A DNA stretch of 64,000 bases, taken from contig NW_004454173.1 of the NCBI RefSeq assembly GCF_000283155.1, positions 11,673,596 through 11,737,595 of the forward strand. The letters are read 5' to 3'. Below, one piece after another: positions 36,476-46,722 of this stretch (the stretch's first letter is position 1; each line of letters begins with the position of its first letter). Made by a program: the position numbers and the translations under genes. The notes beneath the pieces are model-generated. The model did not search any database. It was not told the origin of the DNA and was given only the letters and a program-made list of their open reading frames with translations. This stretch comes from Ceratotherium simum simum. Its lineage: Eukaryota > Chordata > Mammalia > Perissodactyla > Rhinocerotidae.

Positions 36476-36942
36476 GGGGCCGGCCCCCTGTGGCGTAGTG
36501 GTTAAGTGCGCGCGCTCTGCTGCTGGCGGCCCAGGTTCCGATCCCGGCGCGCAGGGAGGCACTGCTTGTCAGGCCACGCTGTGGTGGCGTCCCATATAAA
36601 GTAGAGGAAGATGGGGCCGGCCCCGTGGCTTAGCGGTTAAGTGCGCGCACTCCGCTGCTGGCTGCCCTGGTTCGGATCCTGGGCGCGCACCCACGCACCG
36701 CTTCTCCGGCCATGCTGAGGCAGCATCCCACATACAGCAACTAGAAGGATGTGCAGCTATGACATACAACTATGTACTGGGACTTTGGGGGAAAAAATAA
36801 ATTAAAAAAAATAATAAATAAAGTAGAGGAAGATGGGCACAGATGTTAGCCCAGAGCCAGTCTTCCTCAGCAAAAAAAAGAGGAGGATTGGCATGGATGT
36901 TAGCTCAGGGCTGATCTTCCTCACACACACACACAAAAAAAA
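36476..36942 (+). mobile_element. outer ERE SINE of a nested pair
   Basis: Sense ERE beginning GGGGCCGGCCCCCTGTGGCG and ending in a (CA)n A-rich tail. Short target duplication GCATAACC at 36466-36473 and 36943-36950. A second ERE lies within it at 36614-36819. Confidence 0.92.
36614..36819 (+). mobile_element. inner ERE SINE inserted in an older ERE
   Basis: Sense ERE starting GGGCCGGCCCCGTGGCTTAG with a poly-A-rich tail. It is flanked by a perfect 16-bp target duplication AAAGTAGAGGAAGATG at 36598-36613 and 36820-36835, which is part of the outer element. Confidence 0.97.
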
Positions 36943-37429
36943 GCATAACCTAAATCTAATCACGAGGAAACATCAGATAAACCCAACATCAGAAACCTTC
37001 TAGAAAATAACTAGCCTACAGTCTTCAAACATTTCAAGGACATTAAAGATGAGGAATGATTGGGGAACTCTTTCAGATTGAAGCAAGTTGAAGAGATATG
37101 ACAACTAAATGCTATGCATGATCCTGGGTTGAATCCTCTTGCTATAAAGGATGATATTGGGACAATTAGTGAAACTTGAATGGAGTATGAGGATTAGATC
37201 ACATAATGTATTGATGTTGGTTCCTGATTTTGACGGCTATATTATTGTAAAGAGAAAACAATCAGGGAAAAGAAACAACTATTTATCCACCCAAGACCTG
37301 TTACTTTTCTGGTATATTCTACCTTAATTGGCATTACCACCATCTATCCAGAAACTCAAGCTTGAAACAAGGGAGTCATCCTTGACATCTTTCTTATAAC
37401 CTAAAAGTCCGTTAGGAGCAAGCTAAGTA

Positions 37430-37750
37430 TCTATTAATAGGCCAATCATATTATAAAACATCTGTGCCTTGGAACATTATATTGCTATTCAGAGGAATGA
37501 AGTAGGTCTGGATAGCAACATAAAAATAAAAGAAGAAAGTTGTGAAGTAGAATATGATGTAAGATCCCTTTTTTGTCAATTTTTGTACGCGCAAAGACTA
37601 AGGTGTGGTGAAGGATATATTCCACCCTATTGATGGATATTATCTCTTTGGGATGAAATTATGAATTTTCTTCTTTTATGTACTGTTTTAATTTTTTTAG
37701 TGATGTATTTTTAAAAAACACAATAAAGATATTTTACTCTTGAAGAATCT
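37430..37750 (+). repeat. L1-like 3'-end fragment
   Basis: Contains GAACATTATATTGCTATTCA and GAATGAAGTAGGTCTGGATA, resembling the L1 ORF2 C-terminal region; diverged. Confidence 0.45.
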
Positions 37751-37927
37751 TTAATGTAAATGATGTGGTGGAGACTTACAAAGGAGATAGAAGTTCTTAA
37801 CCCTCAAAGAACTTCAAATCTAATAGGACAATGTAAAAATTATTTATACGGTACAGAATACTTATAAAAACAACATAGAGGAAACAAATTTGGAGGCAAA
37901 CTGCAGCTATAAAAAAGAAAACGTGTG

Positions 37928-38130
37928 GGGCTAGCCCAGTGGTGTAGTGGTTAAATTCGCACGCTCCACTTTGGCAGCCTGGGGTTCGCGGGTTCAGGTC
38001 CCAGGCGCAGATCTATACACCACTCATGAAGCCATGCTGCAGTGGCATCCCACATACAAAAGAGAGGAAGGTTGACACAGATGTTAGCTCCGTGACAATC
38101 TTCGTCATCAAAAAAAAAGAAAAAAAAAAA
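37928..38130 (+). mobile_element. ERE-related SINE (older subfamily)
   Basis: Sense tRNA-derived SINE with GTGTAGTGGTTAAATTCGCA and GGGTTCGCGGGTTCAGGTCC. More diverged than the other EREs. Imperfect duplication AGAAAACGTGTG (37916-37927) and AGACAATGTGTG (38131-38142). Confidence 0.85.
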
Positions 38131-38517
38131 AGACAATGTGTGAGGACATAAGAAGGAAGAAAGACTGATACTGGAGGACTTGGAGACACTGAATAAATGA
38201 GGCCCAACTGGAAAGGTCTTGGCTATGAGATGGATTTTGAAGAAGGGAGGGTCACGGGAGGCAGAGAGAAAACTGCTTTCTGAGGGTGGGGAAGAAGGTC
38301 TCTGGTTCAGAGATTTGACTTAGGTGGAAAGCTAGAGGAAGATGCTTAGCTGGCATGATAGGTAGTTTTCTCCCTGAATTTTTATCTTTCCTTCAACTTC
38401 TCTCATTTTCGATTCCTCCTTTGCCGTTGTTCAGGGCCTTAGGGATAAAATGCACCCCTATTCACTCCAACGAAAATATGAACAAAAATGAAAATGTTAA
38501 CATGAACAAAAGTTATT

Positions 38518-38731
38518 ATTATTTTTTTTATAATTTTATTTATTTATTTTTTTCCCCCAAAGCCCCAGTAGATAGTTGTATGTCATAGCTGCACATCCTT
38601 CTAGTTGCTGTATGTGGGACGTGGCCTCAGCATGGCCGGAGAAGCGGTGCGTCGGTGCGCGCCCGGGATCCGAACCCGGGTTGCCAGCAGCAGAGAATGC
38701 ACACTTAACCGCTAAGCCACGGGGCCGGCCC
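38518..38731 (-). mobile_element. ERE SINE (equine tRNA-derived)
   Basis: Antisense ERE ending CCACGGGGCCGGCCC. Perfect 15-bp target duplication TGAACAAAAGTTATT at 38503-38517 and 38732-38746. Confidence 0.97.
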
Positions 38732-39814
38732 TGAACAAAAGTTATTTTTTGAAAAATCAAGGGAATATATAAAGAAAATAATGTCTGATAATACAACATA
38801 AAAACAATCAAGCCATCCATGTCTGGTTTCTTATTCTAAAAATTCTGTGAAAATATCTAAGATCTATACATAGCCCTAAGTTTCCCTGCTCATAAAATAA
38901 TTTCATGCTAACTCTTAAAGACCTAGTAGTACTTTGCAGGCATCTGGTCTAGCTTCCTACCCTCCTAGTTCCTCTGCCTGCTTCTTAGCCATGTGGACGC
39001 TGGGTGCCACATTGTTTCCTAGTCCAAGGAAGCTGGTCCAACAAAAACATCTTGCTCCGTGTAAGGACAAACTCCAGCTCCATTAAAACCCAACCTTCTG
39101 GATTCTCTAGAAGCCTCTTATTCTTTTCTAGTACTAATTAGTATAAGGGCACACCCAGTTCACAGCTGGGCTGTCCGGCAATACTGATGGACATCTTTAA
39201 GCCAGTTGCTACTTAGTGGACTCCACCCACTTCAGAAACATTCTGCGATGATTCACTCAAATGAGTCCTCGTACACAAGGAAGGGTCTTGTAAAAATCTG
39301 CTTATTACGGTATGTAACCGTAGAGTAAATATACGATTCATACAGCATGAATTAGTACATTTACAGTGTGAGGAAGGTCATTCTCATGTAGCGGGTGAGG
39401 TGGTGACATCTTCCCTGGAGGCCACATGTTGGGTAGGCTTGGGAGTAGCTTTGCAAGCAGGTGAAAGCTTGAGATGCTCTTTCCAGCTATTCTCTCAACT
39501 AGGTGGTTTAAAGATTAAAAAACAATTATGTGAATTTCACCTCAATAAATTATTTCAAAAAAATTGTGTCTGTGCTCAACTCAACATAGGGCTATCTGTA
39601 AAACCTACCTCAAAGTATAAGTAATTTAAACTCCTTTTGTTAAAATAATTACTGTTTATAATAGTTTCAGGGGGTAATTCAATCTGTACCGGGGCTTATT
39701 TGAGGGTGATGTTTGTGTGGATTTTTCTAAGGTAAGAGTCTTTGAGCTTCTGTTACGGGAAACCCTTAGGAAATCTCCTACGGGGCTTGAGACCTCCTAA
39801 CACAACCAAAAAAG

Positions 39815-39984
39815 ATGTTACCTTCATGTGGAGGCAGATGAAATGAAGAGACTTGTAATTATACATTTATTTTACAAATTCATTTATAGTGCTCAGAAAA
39901 ACTATGTTACCTTCATGTGGAGGCAGACGAAATGAAGAGACATGTAATTATATGTTTATTTTACAAATTCATTTATAGTGCTCA
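39815..39984. repeat. 89-bp-period tandem duplication
   Basis: Two 81-bp units (39815-39895 and 39904-39984), each from ATGTTACCTTCATGTGGAGG to TTATAGTGCTCA, are separated by 8 bp. They differ at only a few positions. Confidence 0.93.
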
Positions 39985-40188
39985 CTATGTGCTTAGTATT
40001 GTATAAGTAATAACTCATGTAGCCTTCTAACAGTCCCCTGAGGTGAGACTATCATTAGTCCCATATAGCTGAGGCACAGAGAGGTTGAGTGGCATACTTA
40101 AAGTCCCACAGCAAGTAAGTGGCAGAGCTGGGATTTGAACCCAGTCAGGCTTCAGAGTCTATGTTCTTTAAACATCATGTTATGGTGT
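39985..40188 (-). repeat. MIR SINE
   Basis: Antisense MIR: GCTGAGGCACAGAGAGGTTG, GTAAGTGGCAGAGCTGGGAT and TTGAACCCAGTCAGGCTTC. Confidence 0.88.
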
Positions 40189-40406
40189 TTATCTATTGTG
40201 ATTAAGCACTCCAAGATCTGAATGCCCTTCCCAGAAGATAGGCTGATAGTTGCAATAAAGGAAGAGAACAAACAATGTCTACAAATTTCCCATTAAAGTA
40301 GCTCTTTGTTTAGAAATCATACATGCTTTTTGTTTTAGAATAGGGATGGACATCCTGTCACGTGGTATGAGAGTTGTAACGAGATGTCTATGAAAGGACA
40401 ATTGCT

Positions 40407-40590
40407 TTTTTTTTTCTTGTAAGGAAGATCAGCCCTGAGCTAACATCCATGCTGATCGTCCTCCACTTTATGTGGGACACTGCCACAGCATAGCCTGATA
40501 AGCAGTGCATCGGTGCGCGCCCGGGATCCGAACCCGGGCCGCCAGCAGCTGAGTGCGTGCACATAACCGCTATGCCACGGCAGGCCCCAG
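40407..40590 (-). mobile_element. ERE SINE (equine tRNA-derived)
   Basis: Antisense ERE with CCCGGGATCCGAACCCGGGC and a shortened tail region. Target duplication CAATTGCT at 40399-40406 and 40591-40598. Confidence 0.93.
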
Positions 40591-41319
40591 CAATTGCTGT
40601 TCTGAGGAAAGTAATAAATGGAGGCAGACCATCTCCCCTCATTGACAGACACCCCACTACAGGTATGCGCTGCCCCCTCTATCCTCTACCCCCAATCCCA
40701 GCTAGCTGCCTTGTTTGGGGGCCAACCATGGGTGGTATACCCGTGTTACAGAGTCTGGAATATACTTGAGACGCTAGCTTGAACATATAGGGTCGTAGTT
40801 CTGACCCTCTTATCATATCTTGTTATGGAAATAACATGTATGTATTAAATATGATTTTTGATGATGCCTTTGTTATAAAGGTTTTTCTGTGGCTACACAA
40901 TTGTCTTCACCTGTTCTCCTTGCCATTGTTTGGAGGAGAGTTTTCAGAGCAGATGAGTTGGGTTTTATTTGAGAGATTGAAGTAGCGTTTTAAATGTCAT
41001 TTGATGAAGATGAAAGTAGAAGAAAAGAATGAGCTCTGAAAAGTGTGACTATGACATTAAAATAGGAGAAGGTGCATGGTTAGGGACATCTGTTCATTTT
41101 ATTTCTACTATGCAGTCAACCACACAAATTGTCCCATAAGCCATAGAAGTCCCGTGTTCTTCAGGCATCAGCAAAGACAGCAGAAGAAGCCACTCCTGGA
41201 TGTTTGTGACCTACACCCTGAGGTTCTTGGGAAGAGATATGCTCAGAAGGGGCTTTCTATCAAGAGCAGAGGGTTATCCTGGCTACTTTTGAGGGAAACC
41301 AGAAAAAAGGAAAGATTTT

Positions 41320-41764
41320 CTTGGTAACCGTGGCTGAGAAGGTGAAGATGGGGGTCAAATTCTCCACATTGTAGAATGACGCTTGGCCCCCTTCATAGTC
41401 CAATGACACTCGAATCTACCTGGGTCTGTCTTTTAAGAAGATGCCAGTGCAGGGGTCAGTGAGAGTCTGATAGTGACTTCGGAAGAGCCCTGTAGCCCAG
41501 GTGCCTTTTTCAGGTTTTAGTTTAAACTATTATCTCCTAGTTACAGATTCTTTGACTACGCCAAGCCCCCAGTAGCCACCAAAGGCCACCTCCCCATCCC
41601 AGTAGTGTCTGCTTGATGAGATCCACAGTGCCCAGCACACAGGAGAGGTAGGAGAACCTCTTTGGGCTGGAGGCATAGAGAGTTTCACCCCTGTGCTTAT
41701 TCTGCTTGGGTTACCTCTACTTGGAGGGAAGCATTGGCAGTTTCTGGGTCTAGGATCACGTCAT
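41320..41764 (-). pseudogene. B30.2/SPRY domain exon relic of a TRIM gene
   Basis: After an intact acceptor (TCTCCCCAG) at 41765 the sequence reads DDVILDPETANASL, the usual PRY start, then stops at 41697-41699. Another frame gives SSSRHYWDGEVAFGGYWGLG followed by VVKESVTRR (within 41533-41625), matching the SGRHYWEVEV...LGVxxESVxRK motif. A further frame gives RVSLDYEGGQASFYNVENLT (41320-41412), matching the terminal LDYEGGxVSFYNV motif. At least two frame changes and several stops exclude a functional domain. Butyrophilins share this domain, but the nearby microexon and RING favour TRIM. Confidence 0.85.
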
Positions 41765-42708
41765 CTGGGGAGAGAAGACCAGAGGGAGCATTGGGCAGGC
41801 AGCTGGGGGCAGGATGAGTCAGTCTGGGAAAGCAGTCTTGAGTCTGGAGAAGGCTGTGGCTGGATGGGTGCCCCTCCACAGTGGGCTCGGGGGAACCCGC
41901 TGACTGTTAGAAGACAGCTTCTCTGCCGCAGGCCTTACTTTTCCTCGCTCAAGTTGGAGAAATCCTGGGAAACCCAGCTGCCAGTGAGTGTGTAGTCAGC
42001 ATAGGACCCCCAGAACCACAGCTGGGCCTCGCAAGGGCAGGGCTAGCGAGGTGCCTTGGGCAGAGAGTTTAAGGAGGCACTCACTCCTAGCCAGGCAAGT
42101 GCCCCATCCCCTGAGTGCTGGCTGCTTGCCCAGCCCCGGGCTGAGTAGTCCTGGGCTAGCCTTTCTTAGGTTGAAGCTTTACTGCCATTCTGAGGCCCAG
42201 ACCCACTGCTCCCTCCCCCGGGCCTGATTCCCTTCTGTCCTCCCTCTCCACCGTGGATGTCAATAACCTTATCAAGATGCTTTCCTTAAGTGTCTTGAGA
42301 CATGGTAGGGCTACAAGGATGTGAGAAGGAGCCCTGCCCAGTGCCCTCTCTGTACACTCGGGGCAGCAGATTGCCGTCAAACCTGTCTCAGGCTCCAGGG
42401 TTTGCCAGACATTTTCTCCCTGCTCCCTTCCATAAGTAGCACGGGCTGGTGCCCATTTAGCTAGCTCTCCGGGCTTGTTATTCTGAGCAATTTACCTCCT
42501 GTTTCCTCCAGGGTGGTCAGCAGGTTCTCTAGGGACAGAAAAAGGAAAATGCTTTGAGCTCCCAGTAACAGGTGCTTTCCACATGCATCTTCCTTTAGAG
42601 CTAAAGGAAGTCAGGGCTGCTTCCCAGCAGCAGGGAGAAGCATGGCCTCCCTCCTCTGTTCCTGGACTGGCAGTGACCACCCCAAGTGAGAGTAGGACTT
42701 CTCATTAC

Positions 42709-42930
42709 CTTTGAGCTCGTGTGGGGTAGGGCTGAGTTGTTCACTCTTCCTGGAGAAAGTGTAGCTTCTCTCGCCCACCTCTGTTAACTTGGGGACTAAT
42801 GGTTTAGCTTGAATGTTTTCACCACTAGGAATAAACCCAGGTTTTTTGCAAATCAAGAATGAGTTGCTTGACTTCTTAGGCACAAGAGGGAGAAGGGCAA
42901 ACTGAACCCTCTGCTCCCCAGAGGTCACAT
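42709..42930 (-). pseudogene. candidate TRIM exon following the microexon
   Basis: Acceptor CTTCTCTTCCAG precedes 42930 and a donor AAAG|GTAATG follows 42709. Joined to the microexon it opens R-CDLWGAEGSVCPSPSCA and then stops. The start position and RCD junction fit a TRIM gene. The rest does not resemble a known TRIM segment, and the donor may be chance. Confidence 0.4.
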
Positions 42931-43075
42931 CTGGAAGAGAAGGATGCAACCCAGGAACGTGCCTAGCTATCGTGTTTGTTCCTCTTTAGACCATTTCGCT
43001 CTCTGGATAGGAAAGCAAGCAAGGTATGGTGATGACACCACAGTCCTTCCCCCTCAGCCCATCCCCCTCACATAC

Positions 43076-43098
43076 CTGTTGAAGATGCTCTGGCTAGT
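43076..43098 (-). pseudogene. TRIM 23-nt microexon
   Basis: On the minus strand a strong acceptor (TTTGTTTTCTTTACAG) and donor (GTATGTGAG) bracket exactly 23 nt. In the TRIM phase it reads TSQSIFN, and the split arginine codon joins the next acceptor at 42930 to give Arg-Cys-Asp. The TRIM family has a conserved 23-nt exon after the coiled-coil exon, ending in a DI-STLSRC(E) type motif, which this mirrors. Confidence 0.65.
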
Positions 43099-43779
43099 CT
43101 GTAAAGAAAACAAAGAGAGAGCTCTCCAAATGCCAACCCTATTCCCAGACTCCCTGACTTTTCCTAGATAATCCGTAGTCTCCTTAACAAGGCCGACCAG
43201 CATGCATTCTACGCTTTTGTTTTATAGGTTGTTTTATGACTGGAAATGACCTGCTTGTTGTAAGTCTCTCTTGTAGGATTTACAGAGGTGTTGTTGGTTC
43301 TATTTTCCTGACTCTTTTACACGTTTATTTAACTTCATTCATTACTCAGCAAGAACATTTTGTATTCTAAGTGTCAATTATATAAGAAAGAAATATTGTC
43401 CAACAGACAGAGCCCTTACTGTATTGATTAAGGTTTTCTTACTTTAAAAGGTGGGATTTTTCCCTGTTGGTTGTTCTCCAGCTGTTTAAACACATTTTCT
43501 CTATGAAGCCCTAGAAATGGCTCATAAGAGTGCTGTGTTTGAGCCGGGGGCTTCCAAGGGTGCAAAATGCTTTCTTCAAAGAATAAACTCAAGTTTAGTA
43601 TTGCTTCAGAGTTTTACAAACTATCTTGTTTGCAAAAGAGGCACAAATACTTTCTAGTACATTTTAGTTTTTGTTTTTCTCAATTGCTAACTCCTAGCTT
43701 GGTCCTTGACTTCCAGATATGACTGGTCCATATCTGTCTTTGACCTCATGGGGCTGAGGGACTCTTTCAACCTCTCTCC

Positions 43780-43992
43780 TGGCATTTCTGTGTATGTGTG
43801 TAAAATACACATAACATATAATTTACCATTTTGACTATTTTTAAGTGTACGATTCAGTGGCCTTAAGTATCTTCACAATGTTGTATAACCATCACCACTC
43901 TTCCCAGAACTTTTTTATCACCCCAAACAGAAATTCTGTACCAAATAAGCAATAACTTCCCATCTCCTGGCGTTTGGCTCCTTTGCACCATG
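43780..43992 (-). repeat. L1M 3'-region fragment
   Basis: Antisense L1: ATTTACCATTTTGACTATTT, GTGTACGATTCAGTGGCCTT and CAACCATCACCACTCTTCCC-like order. Confidence 0.78.
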
Positions 43993-43994
43993 TT

Positions 43995-44225
43995 TAAGTG
44001 AATGCCCCTTAGAGCCAGGGACCCTGAGCTGGAACATCGGCTCTCCTCCTCACTAGCTCAGGGACCTTGAACAATTTGTCTGATGTCTTTAAGTCTCAGT
44101 TTACTCATCTGCAAAATGGAGCAAATAAGAATCAGAATAACAGCCCTCATAGAGTTATGTGCACATAATACCACACACAAAGGTGGTGCCTGGAACATCA
44201 TCAGCTCTCAATGAGCACCTGTCTC
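43995..44225 (+). repeat. MIR SINE
   Basis: Sense MIR: AGGGACCTTGAACAATTTGT, TCTCAGTTTACTCATCTGCA and AAAATGGAGCAAATAAGAAT. Confidence 0.8.
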
Positions 44226-44374
44226 CTCCTTGTGGTCAGTGTCTCGTTGCTTCACAGGAGGATTCTCCCTATCATCCTCCAAATCCCTAGACCCTCACTG
44301 CCACCTGAGCTAGACCTGGCTCCCTCTCTACCCCTTGAGGTGGGGCTAGGAGGGGATTTGGGCATTCCTTAATC

Positions 44375-44545
44375 TTCACTATAATAACTAACATTTGTCA
44401 AGTGCTTACAGAAGAGGAAACTGAACACAGGGATAGATGCTAAGTAACACGAAGATGACCTTCCAGCTTGTAGGTGAAAGACAGGATTTGAATGCAGTCT
44501 GGCTTCAGGGCCCATGTTCTCAACCGTTGGACTACAAGGCCTTGT
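44375..44545 (-). repeat. MIR SINE
   Basis: Antisense MIR: AGAGGAAACTGAACACAGGG and CAGGATTTGAATGCAGTCTG. Confidence 0.75.
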
Positions 44546-45041
44546 GTGCTGATAAGCACCTGCTAATGATGATGGCAGAAGTAGAACTTGAACAGGGAGA
44601 TTGAAGTTCATCCAGCAAGTCAGCGGCACGACGAAGACGACAGTCTGTGTCTTCCGGCTCGCCACCTGATGCCCCAGCCACTGGCTCTGGCTGTGCTGTA
44701 GGTATAATTATTCTAAGACTATTAATGTCAAAAGTAATCAGGGAGTCAGGTAATCAACTTCCCTTTCCTTAGAGTGAGGCCTGAGGTCTTTAGGGAGCTT
44801 TTAGACAGGGACACCACCAATGGCTTCCCTCCTGGAGTATTGCTGTGATGGCTTCCCTCATATTTCTTCCCACAGATCAGCCAAAACACATGCTTGGAGT
44901 TGCCTGAAGAAGAGTGAGTGTCACCCGCTAGCCACCTACCCCTGCCACCATCCTGATTCTCAGTCCCCCATTCATCAACCTTTAAGACTTTATTGACCAG
45001 TGGGTAGTTGAGGAGGGACCTCTCGTTTAAAACTTTGCTCA

Positions 45042-45343
45042 GGGGCCGGGGCGGTAACATAGCGGTTAAGTGTGCGCACTCTGCTTCGGCGGCCCGGGGT
45101 TCACTGGTTCGGATCCCGGGTGCGCACTGATGCACCGCTTGTCAAGCCATGCTGTGGCGGCGTCCCATATAAAGTACAGGAAGATGGACATGGATGTTAT
45201 CCCAGGGCCAGTCATATAAAGTAAAGGAAGATGGGCACGAATGTTAGCCCAGGGCCAGTCTTCCTCAGCAAAAAGAGGATTGGCAGCGGATGTTAGCTCA
45301 GGGCTAATCTTCCTCACAAAAACAAACAAACAAACAAACAAAC
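45042..45343 (+). mobile_element. ERE SINE with internal 47-bp tandem duplication
   Basis: Sense ERE with an (AAAC)n tail. Target duplication AAACTTTGCTCA (45030-45041) versus AAACTTTGTTCA (45344-45355). The segment beginning CATATAAAG is doubled with a 47-bp period (45166-45212 and 45213-45259). Confidence 0.93.
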
Positions 45344-46382
45344 AAACTTTGTTCACATTTTCATGTTGGGTTCTTAAAATGGCTTTGTCGATGTCCCTCA
45401 GCTGGAACAAAAGTCTTGCTCTTGTCCTCCGGAATTAACGGAGTTTCTTAAACCTACAGGTGATTTTCTGTCATTCAGTTTCTGTTTGTTTCTAAAATAG
45501 AGAGAAATAAGTGGTCACCTGAACTCTAAAGCAATCACATGCATCTCTCTTTTTCATCTTTGCCCACAGGTGCTGCCTTATAATTTCCTCTTTGTTTGAT
45601 TCTATTCCCCCCACATACCCACTGTAAGGGAATTTAAACAGAGAGACAAAACATAAACGTACTTCAGAACTTTAAAATGCATGTCATGCAATGTGACTTC
45701 AAACTGAGTTTTTGCAACTCCAAGGCTATCCCAGCTATCTTAGCGGATCCTCTTAATTATGAACTTCTTGGAAAATTAATTTTAATTCATTTTGGTTCAA
45801 AAAATAGATGAACCCATATATTTCTAAGAGGAGAATGGGACGTGTCATGAAGTCGAGAACATGTGTCTGTGGGTGTTGCTATGAAAAGACTGGGAATGAG
45901 TGAGTTACTCTGTGGAGCGTGTGGGAGTCTGCTTTGTGGTTCAGTTCCTTGGCTCTCGTATTAGGCTCCAGAGGAGTATATCTGTCTTAAAATGCGCAAA
46001 TGGGAAGAGTTCAAGGAACGTGACATATTCTGCTGCATCCAGACTCTTGACAAGTATCAGAGTGACATCATTCTCCACTGGAGAATGGAGAAGGAATACA
46101 AAAAGCAGAAGGCAGGAGCTTGGAGAGCTAACCGGTTTGGACCAGGAGGGTGTGTGCTGAGAGACAATAGCAGACATGAGATAGTTAAGCTTTTACCACC
46201 AAGAGCTGAAGTATCAGGAGCTGAAACCATCTGAACCACAAGTGGTAATAATGCTTTTTTCAAATAGCCCAAATATAAAATGATCAATTAGAATAAATTC
46301 AGAATCAATAACAGTTAAGGCAGAGAAATCAGATCAACTTGTGTTTACAAGTAACTTTTTTTCTTGATCTTCTTCTAAGTCA

Positions 46383-46722
46383 GGGATTGGCAAACCACTA
46401 CCTGTTGGCCAAAAACCGCTTACTGCCTGGCTTTTTTTTGGCCCTTGAGCTAAGAAAGGTTTTTACATTTTTAAGTGGTTGAAAAAAAATCGAAAGAAGA
46501 ACATTTTGTAAAGGTGAAAATGATAGGAAGTCAAATTCCAGCGTCCATGAATAAAGTTTTATTGGCACACAGCCGCGCTCATTCATTTGTGTATTGTCTA
46601 TGGTTTCTTTCCAGCTACAAGAGCAGAGGTGAGTGTTACAGAGAGACCTCATGGCCCTCAAAGCCTAAAATATTTACTAGTTGCCCTTTTCTGAAAAAGT
46701 TTGCCTGCTCTAAGGCAATTCT
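46383..46722. mobile_element. hAT-type DNA transposon, copy 1
   Basis: Ends are inverted: GGGATTGGCAAACCA on the left and AAAAAGTTTGCCTGCTC on the right. Inside lies AATAAAGTTTTATTGGCACA and CCTAAAATATTTACTAGTTG, phrases of a common mammalian hAT element. Same family as 51120-51460. Confidence 0.7.

Larger units (their letters stand above)
35550..37265 (+). mobile_element. L1M 3'-end fragment, split by nested EREs
   Basis: Sense L1M 3' sequence: AATCTAATCACGAGGAAACATCAG-like text after the ERE (36954 on), ATGACAACTAAATGCTATGC and ATTGGGACAATTAGTGAAAC. The part before the ERE pair (35550-36470) is less sure. Confidence 0.6.
22531..41319. other. gene-free, repeat-rich flank upstream of MAX
   Basis: About 19 kb without a coding region that I can support. 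Listed L2, L1M, MIR, hAT and ERE copies account for much of it. Stretches such as 22990-23580, 27440-28710, 31510-32540 and 38750-39810 show no recognisable feature. Open frames here are short and either fall in repeats or lack any family signature. Confidence 0.75.

Noticed and set aside
45992..46234. An 80-codon plus-strand frame with charged residues, considered as a coiled-coil exon
   Set aside because: Wrong strand for the TRIM relic, no heptad pattern, no flanking splice sites seen.
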